Shown here: positions 35,798-44,781 of the stretch, piece after piece
How the letters are laid out: the number at the start of each line of letters is the position of its first letter
Numbering within the stretch: the first letter of the stretch is position 1
From: Streptomyces canus
GTDB lineage: Bacteria > Actinomycetota > Actinomycetes > Streptomycetales > Streptomycetaceae
Direction: 5' to 3'
DNA: 64,000 nt
Assembly: GCF_041435015.1 (NCBI RefSeq)
Contig: NZ_CP107989.1
Coordinates: 868,001-932,000 of the forward strand
Notes under the pieces: model-generated
What the model was told of the DNA's origin: nothing
What the model saw: only the letters and a program-made list of their open reading frames with translations
Database searches by the model: none
Position numbers and translations under genes: made by a program

Positions 35798-36295
35798 GAA
35801 GAGCCTGCCGCTGTCCTCTCACACCACGTGACGCCCCCCGCCTCCCGAGGCGCGGCAGCAACGACCGCCCGGCACGCCCGCACGACATCGCGCCACTGCT
35901 CACCACCCGGCGCACCGCACCCCCGCCCCGACCCCACTGAGAAGAGCCTGCCGCTGTCCTCTCACACCACGTGACGCCCCCCGCCTCCCGAGGCGCGGCA
36001 GCAACGACCGCCCGGCACGCCCGCACGACATCGCGCCACTGCTCACCACCCGGCGCACCACACCCCCGCCCCGACCCCACTGAGAAGAGCCTGCCGCTGT
36101 CCTCTCACACCACGTGACGCCCCCCGCCTCCCGAGGCGCGGCAGCAACGACCGCCCGGCACGCCCGCACGACATCGCGCCACTGCTCACCACCCGGCGCA
36201 CCACACCCCCGCCCGTACCGCCCCGAGGAGGGTCTGTGGCTGTTCTGTCACACCGTGTGACGCCCCTCGCCTCCTGGGGCGCGGCAGTGTAGACA
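35798..36295. repeat. 143-bp tandem repeats (3 copies plus a diverged fourth) between two phosphatase genes
   Basis: Copies end at 35940, 36083 and about 36226 with an exact 143-bp period. A fourth, diverged partial copy reaches 36295, just before the next gene. Each copy has AAGAGCCTGCCGCTGTCCTC, a CACGTGACG block and a small CGCCTC/GAGGCG hairpin. The last third of each copy (GACATCGCGCCACTGCTCAC onwards to CCCCACTGA) is a copy of the 3' end of the preceding gene, including its stop codon. The fourth copy holds the cleaner palindrome TCACACCGTGTGA (36248-36260). Confidence 0.9.
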
Positions 36296-36302
36296 TGGGC
36301 AC

Positions 36303-39095
36303 ATGGTCCGACTCCCGGGCCGTTCCGGGGGCGGGTCGGCCCGTCGCCCCGGCGGCCCCCGCCCGCCCCAGACACCCGACCCCGCTCACGACCAGCACGA
36401 GGGCCCGCTGAGGGGCGGTTCGCCCACGCGGGTGGAGCGGGACGGAGCCCGGACACGACGGTGGCCGGGAGCCCTGCGGGCGGCGGTCGGCGGTCGCAGT
36501 GTGGCCGGACAGGTGTTCGTCCTGCAGGTCGTGATCGTCCTGCTGCTCGTCGTGGCCGCGGTGGTCGCCCTGGTGCTCCAGGTGCGGCACGACAGCACCA
36601 TCGAAGCCCGCAACCGTTCCGTCGCCGTGGCCGAGGCCTTCGCCAACGCGCCGGGCACCGTGGAGGCCCTCAGCTCCCCCGACCCGTCGGCGGTGCTCCA
36701 GCCGCGCGCCGAGGCGGCCCGCCGGGCGACCGACGTGGACTTCATCGTCGTCATGAACACCGACGGCATCCGGTACACACACCCCAAGCCGGACCGCATC
36801 GGGAAGAAGTTCGTCGGGAACATCGCCCCCGCACTGGCCGGGGGCGTCGTGACCGAGTCCATCACCGGAACCATCGGTCCGCTCGTGCAGGCCGTCGTCC
36901 CCGTCAAGGCGGACGACGGGAAGGTCGTCGGCCTGGTGTCGGCCGGCATCACCACGGCGAAGGTGGGCGGCACCGCGAACCAGCAGCTGCCGCTGCTCCT
37001 GATGGCCGCCGCCGTGGGACTCGCCCTCGCCACCGGCGGCACCGCGCTGGTCAGCAGACGGCTGCTGCGCCAGACGCACGGTCTGGGTCCGCACGAGATG
37101 ACCCGCATGTACGAGCATCACGACGCGGTCCTGCACGCCGTCCGGGAGGGCGTGCTCATCGTCGGCGGCGAGGGGCGGCTGCTGCTCGCCAACGACGAGG
37201 CGCACCGGTTGCTCGACCTGCCCGCCGACGCCGAGGGCCGGCACGTCATGGACCTCTCCCTGCCTCCCGAGACCGCCGGGCTGCTGTCCTCCGGGCGGAT
37301 CGCGACCGACGAGGTGCACCGGGTCAAGGACCGGCTGCTGGCGGTCAACCAGCGGCCCACCGACATCCAGGGCGGCCCACCGGGCAGCGTCGCCACCCTG
37401 CGCGACTCGACCGAGCTGCGCGCCCTGTCCGGGCGCGCCGAGGCGGCCCGCGAGCGCCTCGACATGCTGTACGACGCCACGGTGGGCATCGGAACGAGCC
37501 TGGACGTCACCCGCACCGCCGAGGAACTGGCCGAGCTCTCCGTGCCGCGGTTCGCGGACTTCGCCACCGTCGACCTGTTCGACGCGGTGCTCAGCGGCGG
37601 CCAGCCGGAGGCGGCGACCACCCTGCGCCGCACCGCGCTCAGCGGGATCCGTGGGGACGCCCCGCTGTACAAGGTCGGCGAGCGGATCCCCCTGGGCGAC
37701 TCCGCTCCCCAGGCGCGCGGCATCAGCAGCGGCCGGGCCGTCCTGGAGCCGCGTCTCGCCGAGGCCACCGGGTGGCGCGCGCAGGACCTGGAGCGCTCCG
37801 CCCAGGTCATCGAGTACGGCATCCACTCGCTGATCGCCGTCCCCCTGCGGGTCGGCGACACCGTCCTGGGCACCGTCAGCTTCTGGCGCTCGGACAAGCC
37901 GCAGCCCTTCGACACCGACGAGGTCGCCCTCGCCGAGGAGCTCGTCACCCGGGCCGCGGTCTCCATCGACAACGCCCGCCGCTACACCCGCGAGCACACC
38001 ATGGCGGTGACGCTCCAGCGCAGTCTGCTGCCGCGCCGGCTGCCCGAGCAGGACGCCCTGGACATCGCCTACAAGTACCTGCCCGCGCAGGCCGGGGTGG
38101 GCGGCGACTGGTTCGACGTACTGCCGCTGTCCGGTGCGCGGGTCGCGCTCGTGGTCGGCGACGTCGTGGGCCACGGGCTGCACGCCGCGGCCACGATGGG
38201 GCGGCTGCGGACGGCGGTGCACAACTTCTCCGCGCTCGACCTGCCGCCCGACGAACTGATCGCGCTGCTCGACGAGTTGGTCGCCCGGATCGACCAGGAC
38301 GAGGCGGAGGAGAGCGGCGACTCCCCCGTCACCGGCGCCACCTGTCTGTACGCCGTCTACGACCCGGTCTCCCGGCTGTGCACGATCGCCCGGGCCGGCC
38401 ATCCGCCGCCCGCCCTCATCCACCCCGACGGCAGCGTCGAGTACCCCGACGTGCCCGCCGGTCCCCCGCTCGGCCTCGGCGGCCTGCCGTTCGAGACGGC
38501 CGACCTGGAACTCGCCGAGGGCAGCCGCCTGGTGCTCTACACGGACGGGCTCGTGGAGGACCGCGAGCGCGACATCGACGTGGGCTTGGAGCTGCTCCGC
38601 ACGGCCTTGGAGCATGCGGGACCCTCGCCCGAGGACACCTGCCGGGCGGTACTGGACGCGCGGCCGCCGTCCCGCGCCACCGACGACATCGCGCTGATCG
38701 TGGCCCGCACCCAGGCGCTCGCCGCCGACCGGATCGCCGAGTGGCAGGTGCCCGCCGACCCCGCGGCCGTCTCGGACGTCCGGGCGGCGGTGTCCCGGCA
38801 GCTCGCCCGCTGGGACCTGGACGAGCTCGCGTTCACCACGGAGCTGATCCTGAGCGAACTCGTCACCAACGCCATCCGCTACGGCGGCGACCCCATCCAT
38901 GTGCGCATGCTGTACGACCGCACCCTGATCTGCGAGGTCTTCGACAGCAGCAGCACCTCACCGCATCTGCGGTACGCGGCGATGACCGACGAGGGCGGCC
39001 GCGGCCTCTTCCTCGTCGCCCAGCTCAGCGACCGCTGGGGCACCCGGTACACCCCGGACGGCAAGGTCATCTGGGCCGAACAGCCGCTGCCGTGA
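36303..39095 (+). CDS. Membrane SpoIIE-type phosphatase fused to an RsbW-like ATPase
   Basis: The 930-residue protein combines signal input, phosphatase and anti-sigma-like kinase modules. A disordered N-terminus leads to a membrane helix (about 71-93), an extracellular Cache/CitA-like domain (about 95-220, FIVVMNTDGIRYTHPKPDRIG), a second helix (about 229-250), PAS (about 280-370), GAF (390-540), PP2C/SpoIIE (about 555-745; GVGGDWFDVLPL, VVGDVVGHGLHAAATMGRL, YTDGLVEDR) and a HATPase domain (about 775-925; LILSELVTNAIRYGG, GRGLFLVAQLSDRWG). The Cache region would sense a small carboxylate or similar ligand outside the cell. The ATG at 36303 follows the 143-bp repeat array, so its promoter likely lies in the last repeat. 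Pairing with the phosphatase upstream suggests one signalling locus. Confidence 0.9.
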   Translation: MVRLPGRSGGGSARRPGGPRPPQTPDPAHDQHEGPLRGGSPTRVERDGARTRRWPGALRAAVGGRSVAGQVFVLQVVIVLLLVVAAVVALVLQVRHDSTIEARNRSVAVAEAFANAPGTVEALSSPDPSAVLQPRAEAARRATDVDFIVVMNTDGIRYTHPKPDRIGKKFVGNIAPALAGGVVTESITGTIGPLVQAVVPVKADDGKVVGLVSAGITTAKVGGTANQQLPLLLMAAAVGLALATGGTALVSRRLLRQTHGLGPHEMTRMYEHHDAVLHAVREGVLIVGGEGRLLLANDEAHRLLDLPADAEGRHVMDLSLPPETAGLLSSGRIATDEVHRVKDRLLAVNQRPTDIQGGPPGSVATLRDSTELRALSGRAEAARERLDMLYDATVGIGTSLDVTRTAEELAELSVPRFADFATVDLFDAVLSGGQPEAATTLRRTALSGIRGDAPLYKVGERIPLGDSAPQARGISSGRAVLEPRLAEATGWRAQDLERSAQVIEYGIHSLIAVPLRVGDTVLGTVSFWRSDKPQPFDTDEVALAEELVTRAAVSIDNARRYTREHTMAVTLQRSLLPRRLPEQDALDIAYKYLPAQAGVGGDWFDVLPLSGARVALVVGDVVGHGLHAAATMGRLRTAVHNFSALDLPPDELIALLDELVARIDQDEAEESGDSPVTGATCLYAVYDPVSRLCTIARAGHPPPALIHPDGSVEYPDVPAGPPLGLGGLPFETADLELAEGSRLVLYTDGLVEDRERDIDVGLELLRTALEHAGPSPEDTCRAVLDARPPSRATDDIALIVARTQALAADRIAEWQVPADPAAVSDVRAAVSRQLARWDLDELAFTTELILSELVTNAIRYGGDPIHVRMLYDRTLICEVFDSSSTSPHLRYAAMTDEGGRGLFLVAQLSDRWGTRYTPDGKVIWAEQPLP

Positions 39096-39117
39096 CCCGG
39101 TTTGAGGGCCTTCGACA

Positions 39118-39138
39118 CTCATAAGGTGATCTTATGAG
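39118..39138 (+). terminator. AT-rich 8-bp inverted repeat after the phosphatase gene
   Basis: CTCATAAG (39118-39125) and CTTATGAG (39131-39138) form a perfect stem around GTGAT. It lies 23 bp past the stop codon. It is AT-rich for a Streptomyces terminator, so an operator for the gene at 39229 is an alternative. Confidence 0.5.
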
Positions 39139-39164
39139 CCCATAGACCGGACCCGCGTACCGAC

Positions 39165-39183
39165 TTAGGCTTGCCTTAGCTTA
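39165..39183. promoter_or_regulatory. Possible iron box (DtxR/IdeR/DmdR type)
   Basis: TTAGGCTTGCCTTAGCTTA matches 13 of 19 positions of the classic TTAGGTTAGGCTAACCTAA iron box and is followed by another TTAGGC. It stands 46 bp before the ferredoxin-NADP reductase start, in promoter position. Iron repression of this reductase is inferred. Confidence 0.5.
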
Positions 39184-39228
39184 GGCTTCCCTCGAGTTGA
39201 TCTGTCACCGCTCGAAGGGAACCTGATC

Positions 39229-40593
39229 ATGCCCCGCCCCCTGCGGGTAGCCATCGTCGGAGCCGGCCCCGCCGGGATCTACGCCGCCGACGCGCTGCTC
39301 AAGTCGGATGTGGCCACCGCACCCGGTGTCTCCATCGACCTCTTCGAGCGGATGCCGGCCCCGTTCGGACTGATCCGTTACGGCGTGGCTCCGGACCACC
39401 CCCGGATCAAGGGCATCATCACGGCCCTGCACCAGGTGCTCGACAAGCCGCAGATCCGCCTCTTCGGCAACGTCGACTACCCGACCGACATCAGCCTGGA
39501 CGACCTGCGCGCGTTCTACGACGCCGTGATCTTCTCCACGGGCGCGACCGCCGACCGCGAGCTGCGCATACCGGGCATCGAGCTCGACGGCTCGTACGGC
39601 GCCGCCGACTTCGTCTCCTGGTACGACGGCCACCCGGACGTGCCGCGCACCTGGCCCCTGGAGGCCGAGAAGGTCGCCGTCCTCGGCGTCGGCAACGTCG
39701 CGCTCGACGTGGCGCGCGTCCTGGCCAAAACGGCCGACGAACTCCTGCCGACGGAGATCCCGCCGAACGTCCACGAGGGTCTCAAGGCCAACAAGGCGCT
39801 GGAGGTCCACGTCTTCGGCCGCCGTGGCCCGGCGCAGGCGAAGTTCTCCCCGATGGAACTGCGCGAGCTGGACCACTCCCCCAACATCGAGGTCATCGTC
39901 GACCCCGAGGACATCGACTACGACGCGGGCTCGATCGAGACCCGGCGCGGCAACAAGCAGGCCGACATGGTCGCCAAGACGCTGGAGAACTGGGCGATCC
40001 GCGATGTCGGCGACCGTCCGCACAAGTTGTTCCTGCACTTCTTCGAGTCGCCCACCGAGATCCTCGGTGAGGACGGCAAGGTCGTCGGTCTGCGCACCGA
40101 GCGCACCGCCCTCGACGGCACCGGCAACGTCAAGGGCACCGGCGAGTTCAAGGACTGGGACGTCACCGCGGTCTACCGCGCGGTCGGCTACCTCTCCGAC
40201 AAGCTGCCCAAGCTGCCCTGGGACCTCGACTCGGGCACGGTCCCGGACGAGGGCGGCCGGGTCATGCAGGAGAGCGGCGAGCACCTGCAGTCGACGTACG
40301 TCACCGGCTGGATCCGGCGCGGCCCGGTGGGCCTGATCGGCCACACCAAGGGCGACGCCAACGAGACGGTCTCGAACCTCCTGGACGACTTCGCGAACGA
40401 CCGTCTGCAGACCCCGGGTTCGCCCGAGCCGGAGGCCGTGGACGCGTTCCTCGGTGAGCGTGGCGTCCGCTTCACCACCTGGGAGGGCTGGTACAAGCTG
40501 GACGCCGCCGAGAAGGCGCTGGGCGAGCCGCAGGGCCGCGCACGCGTGAAGCTCGTCGAGCGCGAGGACATGCTGCGCGAGAGCGGCGCCTGA
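39229..40593 (+). CDS. Ferredoxin/adrenodoxin-NADP reductase, FprA type
   Basis: The 454-residue flavoprotein moves electrons between NADPH and ferredoxins, for example to P450s. FAD motif VAIVGAGPAGIYAADALL (residues 7-24) is followed by PFGLIRYGVAPDHPRIK, the NADP motif VAVLGVGNVALDVARVL and the FprA/adrenodoxin-reductase stretch VFGRRGPAQAKFSPMELREL. The C-terminal GWIRRGPVGLIGHTKGDANETV completes the family pattern. Length matches mycobacterial FprA (about 456). A possible iron box precedes it. The start ATG at 39229 has GAAGGGAA upstream. Confidence 0.92.
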   Translation: MPRPLRVAIVGAGPAGIYAADALLKSDVATAPGVSIDLFERMPAPFGLIRYGVAPDHPRIKGIITALHQVLDKPQIRLFGNVDYPTDISLDDLRAFYDAVIFSTGATADRELRIPGIELDGSYGAADFVSWYDGHPDVPRTWPLEAEKVAVLGVGNVALDVARVLAKTADELLPTEIPPNVHEGLKANKALEVHVFGRRGPAQAKFSPMELRELDHSPNIEVIVDPEDIDYDAGSIETRRGNKQADMVAKTLENWAIRDVGDRPHKLFLHFFESPTEILGEDGKVVGLRTERTALDGTGNVKGTGEFKDWDVTAVYRAVGYLSDKLPKLPWDLDSGTVPDEGGRVMQESGEHLQSTYVTGWIRRGPVGLIGHTKGDANETVSNLLDDFANDRLQTPGSPEPEAVDAFLGERGVRFTTWEGWYKLDAAEKALGEPQGRARVKLVEREDMLRESGA

Positions 40594-40748
40594 TCCGCAC
40601 GCGACGCCGGTCGTGCCGCGCCTCGCAAGGGCGGCGCGACCTGCGTCGCGCTGTTCAGTCGCGCTGTTCACGGAACCCTCGCCGCCGTCCGGTCGTTCCT
40701 TCCGTGTCCGTACGACCGTGCGGGCGGACGGGGACGAACGGGGCGGGT

Positions 40749-41906
40749 GTGACACGCGTACTGGTCATCGGCGGTGGCATCGCCGGTACGGCGGCGGCTC
40801 TGGCGCTGCACAAGGCGGGCTTCGAGACCGCCGTGCACGAGGCCCATCCGGACTCGGCCGAGGACATCGGCGCGTTCCTCACCCTGGCGAGCAACGGCAT
40901 GCGCGCCCTGGCCCAGTTGGACGCCTCCGCGGCGGTGACGGCGATCGGCTTCCCGCTGACCTCGCTGCGGGTCATGGACGACACAGGCACCGAGATGGCG
41001 CAGGCGCCCATGGGCGAGGCCTCCGACCCGCTGCTGCGCTACCGGTGCCTGCGCCGCGGCGACCTCAACACCGCGCTCCAGGCCGAGGCCGCGCGCCGGG
41101 GGATCACCGTCCGGCACGGCGCACGGCTCGCCTCCGTCGAGGACGGCCCCGACGGCGTCACCGCGCACTTCGCCGACGGCACCACCGCGACCGGCGACCT
41201 GCTGATCGGCGCCGACGGCCTGAACTCCGCCGTACGACAGTCGATCTCGCCCGGGACGCAGCCGTTCTACGCCGGCCAGTACGTCTTCTACGGCTACACG
41301 CGCGCCGCGTCCCCTCCCGGGCCGGACGCGTGCATCACCATGGTCCGCGGCAGCGGGTCCGCCTTCGGCTACGCGGTGTCGCCCGACGGGGAGACGTACT
41401 GGTTCGCCCGGGTGACCGGAGACCCGCTGCCCGCCGAGGAGTTGGCGCTGGGCACGCCCGCACACTGGCGCGACCTGCTGCTGCCGCTGCTGCGCAAGGA
41501 CACCACGCCGGCCGCCGACCTCGTCGCGGCAACCGGCGACGACCTGTTGGTCACCCATGCCACCGAGATCCCCACCGGCACCGCCTGGCGTTCCGGGCGG
41601 ACCCTGCTCATCGGCGATGCCGCCCACGCGGCCTCTCCCGCTACCGGCCAGGGCGCCTCCATGGCCCTGGAGGACGCCGTGATCCTCGCCAAGTCCCTGC
41701 GGGACGCGCCGGACACGGATGCCGCACTCGCCCTCTACGAGAGCCTCCGCCGCCCGCGAGTGGAGCACAACATCACCGTCAGCGGCAACATCTCCCGGGG
41801 CACTCACACCCCCTCGGTCGCCGCCCGCCCCTCCGACGAGGACCTCGCCCGGCTCCTGGAGTGGGGCGGGGACCTCTGGGCCGAGCGGCAGGTGGAGAAG
41901 GGCTAG
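40749..41906 (+). CDS. FAD-dependent monooxygenase (UbiH/PHBH class)
   Basis: The 385-residue protein is a group A flavin monooxygenase that would hydroxylate an aromatic or polyketide-like substrate with NAD(P)H and oxygen. FAD motifs are VLVIGGGIAGTAAALALHKAG (GxGxxG), LLIGADGLNSAVRQ (DG) and LLIGDAAHAASPATGQGASMALEDAV (GD). The GTG at 40749 (VTRVLVIGG) is the start; the frame continues upstream to 40704 without support. It stands alone, 155 bp after the reductase gene. Substrate unknown. Confidence 0.88.
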   Translation: MTRVLVIGGGIAGTAAALALHKAGFETAVHEAHPDSAEDIGAFLTLASNGMRALAQLDASAAVTAIGFPLTSLRVMDDTGTEMAQAPMGEASDPLLRYRCLRRGDLNTALQAEAARRGITVRHGARLASVEDGPDGVTAHFADGTTATGDLLIGADGLNSAVRQSISPGTQPFYAGQYVFYGYTRAASPPGPDACITMVRGSGSAFGYAVSPDGETYWFARVTGDPLPAEELALGTPAHWRDLLLPLLRKDTTPAADLVAATGDDLLVTHATEIPTGTAWRSGRTLLIGDAAHAASPATGQGASMALEDAVILAKSLRDAPDTDAALALYESLRRPRVEHNITVSGNISRGTHTPSVAARPSDEDLARLLEWGGDLWAERQVEKG

Positions 41907-42198
41907 CGGCTGCGAGGGAGCGACGCCCTCGGGAGAGGCTCGCGGCGGGAAGCTCGGTGGCTTCCCGATTCGCCGGGCCCAGATGGCGGCCGTGACGCAC
42001 ATCTGCCCGGCCGCGTCCGCGGTGCGCCGGCACCTGGAAAACTCCGTGCGGCTCGTCCCCGACCTGACCCGGACGGCGTTCGTCATGCGAGTCGGAGCCC
42101 CCTGCTGAGCCGGGCCGGTCACCCCAGCGATGGGCCTTCGTGACGGCCGGCCTCAGCGACACCGAGTGCCGTGGCTTCGCGGAGGGGCCGTGCCGGGC
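41907..42198. other. Intergenic region between convergent genes, no gene supported
   Basis: The region starts with a small hairpin CGAGGG/CCCTCG (41913-41931), a possible terminator of the monooxygenase gene. An open frame at 41983-42108 (MAAVTHICPAASAVRRHLEN...) has no ribosome binding site or recognisable relative. Nothing else was seen. Confidence 0.4.
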
Positions 42199-42235
42199 GG
42201 CGCCGAGCCCGCTCCGCGGCGCAGCGGGCGGCGCC
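42199..42235 (-). terminator. Terminator of the NMT1-type binding protein gene
   Basis: GGCGCC plus GCCCGCT (42199-42213, with a GA bulge) pair with AGCGGGC plus GGCGCC (42223-42235). The stem of 13 pairs lies 16 bp beyond the stop of the leftward gene. Confidence 0.7.
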
Positions 42236-42250
42236 CCAAGGGCTGCCCCC

Positions 42251-43228
42251 TCAGGAGAACAGCGCCTGGATGTCCGGCTTCTTGCCGCCGAAGATGCCGT
42301 CCTGCTCACCGAGGGCGGCGAGCTTCTCCAGCGAGGCCGTGTCGACCTGGGGCGGCCAGCTCGGGAGGATGAGCTTGGTCAGTACATCGCCGCTGATCTT
42401 GGTGTAGACGGTGAGGATCTGCCGGGCCTCGTCCGGGTGGCCGGTGGCGTACTTCAGCGACTCCGTCATGGCCTCGGTGAACTTCTTCACCAGGTCGGGG
42501 TTCTGCTGCGCGATCTTCGTCGAGGTGAACCAGGTCGCCACCGTGAGTTTCGGGTCGGTCTCGGCGAAGGGCGAGGCGATGACCCGGGCGCCCTGCGCCT
42601 TGGCAACCGTCTGGGCCGGCTCACCCATCCACGCGGCGTCCACACGACCGCCGTCCAGCGCGGCCGGCATCTGGTCGAAGGGGATCTCGACGAACTTCAC
42701 CTTCGCCGGGTCGCCGCCGTCCTCGCGCACCGACTCGCGGACCGTGGTGTCGCCGATGTTCTGGAGGGTGTTCACGGCGACCGAGCGTCCGGCCAGATCC
42801 TTCGCGGACTTCACCGCGCTGTCCTTCTTCACCAGGACACCGGTGACGTCGGCCCCCACCTTGCCGTTGGAAGCGGCCCCGTTGACCACGGACTTCACGG
42901 GGACGCCCTTGGTCTGCGCGAGCATCAGGGACGTGGTGTTGCTGAAGCCGAACTGGAACTGACCGCTCACCACTCCGGGAATGATCGCCGCGCCGCCCTG
43001 CGCGGTCACCATCTTCAGCTCGATCCCGCGACTGGCGAAGAACCCCTTCTTCTGCCCGAGATAGAGCGGCGCCACGTCGACGATGGGGATGACGCCAACC
43101 GTGACCTGGGTCTTCTTCGCTCCGCCCGCGGAGGACGTGCCGCCGCTCCCGGAGTCCGACGATCCGCATCCGGCGGCACCCGCGAGGGTCACCACCGCAA
43201 CGGCAAGTCCGAGCACACGCCTTTGCAT
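42251..43228 (-). CDS. ABC transporter substrate-binding lipoprotein, NMT1/SsuA/TauA type
   Basis: The 325-residue lipoprotein (lipobox LAGAAGC, Cys21) belongs to the periplasmic-binding group for nitrate, sulfonates, taurine or thiamine precursors. Typical stretches are VGVIPIVDVAPLYLGQKKGFFASRGIELKMV, GVVSGQFQFGFSNTTSLMLA and SVAVNTLQNIGDTTVRES. No permease or ATPase genes lie beside it in the window. An inverted repeat upstream (43274-43290) may control it. Ligand unknown. Confidence 0.88.
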   Translation of the reverse strand: MQRRVLGLAVAVVTLAGAAGCGSSDSGSGGTSSAGGAKKTQVTVGVIPIVDVAPLYLGQKKGFFASRGIELKMVTAQGGAAIIPGVVSGQFQFGFSNTTSLMLAQTKGVPVKSVVNGAASNGKVGADVTGVLVKKDSAVKSAKDLAGRSVAVNTLQNIGDTTVRESVREDGGDPAKVKFVEIPFDQMPAALDGGRVDAAWMGEPAQTVAKAQGARVIASPFAETDPKLTVATWFTSTKIAQQNPDLVKKFTEAMTESLKYATGHPDEARQILTVYTKISGDVLTKLILPSWPPQVDTASLEKLAALGEQDGIFGGKKPDIQALFS

Positions 43229-43273
43229 GGGGCCCTCCTGACGAGGCGCCAGAACGCCTCACGACCCGTCCAC

Positions 43274-43290
43274 TGATGTTGTGCACATCA
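43274..43290. promoter_or_regulatory. Inverted repeat between divergent transport and hydrolase genes
   Basis: TGATGT (43274-43279) and ACATCA (43285-43290) flank TGTGC, with GTGCAC at the centre. It lies 46 bp upstream of the binding-protein start and about 95 bp upstream of the hydrolase start. It is in promoter position for the leftward gene and could bind a GntR-type dimer. Confidence 0.5.
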
Positions 43291-43385
43291 TTGACGCCCG
43301 CAATGTACACGCCTACTTTCGCCGGTGTCAGTCCCCCCGACCGCAGGAAAATACGGACTGCCCCCCAAGGAGCCCACGTCTCGTG

Positions 43386-44771
43386 ATGCACCGCATCCGC
43401 ACCCGTACGCTCGTCACCGTCGCGGCACTGCTGCTCGCCGCTCCCCTCACCCCGGCCGCCCACGCCGCCGAGGACGTCCATGTCGAGGGCCAACTGCCGT
43501 CCGGCGCGACCTACCTCATGGATGTGCCGGCCGGCTGGAACGGCACGGTCCTCCTCTACAGCCACGGCTACACGCCGTCCGGCGTCCCCAACGCGGCACG
43601 CAACGCGCCCGACGACACCACGAAGTCGCTGCTGCTGAAGCAGGGTTACGCGCTCATCGGGTCCTCGTACGCCACCACCGGCTGGGCCGTGACCGAGGCC
43701 GTGCCCGACCAGCTCGCCACCCTCGACACGTTCACCGCCCGCTTCGGGCGGGCCGGGCGCACCATCGCCTGGGGCACGTCCTACGGCGGCCTCGTCACGA
43801 CCGCCCTCGCGGAGCGCCACGCGCACCGTCTCACCGGGTCGCTGTCGATGTGCGGGCTGGTCCAGGGCGGCGTCGCCAACTGGAACAGCACGCTGGATCC
43901 GGTCTTCGCGTTGAAGACGCTCCTCGCGCCCGGCTCCGGGATCCGGCTGACCGGACTGCCGAGCCCGGCCGCCGCCACCCAGGCGTCCGACGCCATGGCC
44001 GCCGTCCTCACCGAGGCGCAGCAGAGCGCCGACGGCCGGGCCCGTATCGCGCTCGCCGCTGCCCTGCACAACATCCCCGGCTGGAACGACTCTTCACAGC
44101 CCCGGCCCGCGCCCACCGACTGGGAAGCCCAGCAGTCCGGCCAGTACCAGGCCGTCGTCGGGCTGGTGAAGTTCCCCGCCTTCGTCTGGCGCCAGGAGGC
44201 CGAGTCCCGGGCGGGCGGCACCATGTCGTGGAACTCCGGGGTCGACTACCACGCGATCCTCCGCAACTCCCCCTACCTCAAAGAGGTCAAGGAGCTGTAC
44301 ACGAAGGCCGGCCTCTCCCTGAAGTCCGACCTCAACACGCTCGACAGGTCCCCGCGCACCCACGCCGACAGGAAGGCCGTCGACTGGATGAGCCGTACCA
44401 GCTCCTTCACCGGCCGCCTCAGCAAGCCCCAGCTCAACATCCACACCACCGGCGACGCGCTGATCCCGGTACAGTCCGAGAGCGCCTACCGCCGGGCCGC
44501 CTCGGCCGCGGGCTCGGCACCCCTGCTGCGACAGCGCTATGTCGACAACGCGGGCCACTGCACCTTCAGCCCCGGCGAGCAGATCGCCGCCCTGCACGCA
44601 CTGGAGGACCGGATCGCGACCGGCCACTGGACGGGCAGCGAACCCGCCGCCCTCAACTCACGTGCCGCCGAGGCCGATCCGGGATCACCGGCCCGCTATC
44701 TCCCGTACGCCCCCGCCCGTTACCCCCGCCCCTACGACCGGGCCCACCCTTCCGACGGCCACCGGACCTAG
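43386..44771 (+). CDS. Secreted alpha/beta hydrolase
   Basis: The 461-residue exported protein has a signal peptide ending in AHA-AEDVH (about residue 28) and an alpha/beta hydrolase fold. The nucleophile elbow is AWGTSYGGLVTT (G-x-S-x-G), and NAGHCTF near the C-terminus supplies the catalytic His; the Asp is probably in HTTGDALIPV. Such proteins act as secreted esterases, peptidases or tannase-like enzymes. A GTG at 43383 is an equally possible start; AAGGAG lies at 43368-43373. A Pro/Tyr-rich C-terminal tail is present. Confidence 0.82.
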   Translation: MHRIRTRTLVTVAALLLAAPLTPAAHAAEDVHVEGQLPSGATYLMDVPAGWNGTVLLYSHGYTPSGVPNAARNAPDDTTKSLLLKQGYALIGSSYATTGWAVTEAVPDQLATLDTFTARFGRAGRTIAWGTSYGGLVTTALAERHAHRLTGSLSMCGLVQGGVANWNSTLDPVFALKTLLAPGSGIRLTGLPSPAAATQASDAMAAVLTEAQQSADGRARIALAAALHNIPGWNDSSQPRPAPTDWEAQQSGQYQAVVGLVKFPAFVWRQEAESRAGGTMSWNSGVDYHAILRNSPYLKEVKELYTKAGLSLKSDLNTLDRSPRTHADRKAVDWMSRTSSFTGRLSKPQLNIHTTGDALIPVQSESAYRRAASAAGSAPLLRQRYVDNAGHCTFSPGEQIAALHALEDRIATGHWTGSEPAALNSRAAEADPGSPARYLPYAPARYPRPYDRAHPSDGHRT

Positions 44772-44781
44772 CCGTCGACGG

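Noticed and set aside
35798..36226. CRISPR-like or transposon-end array at the 143-bp repeats.
   Set aside because: Repeats abut each other directly and derive from the end of the neighbouring gene.
41983..42108. Small ORF MAAVTHICPAASAVRRHLEN...
   Set aside because: No ribosome binding site, relative or domain was recognised; it is kept as intergenic.
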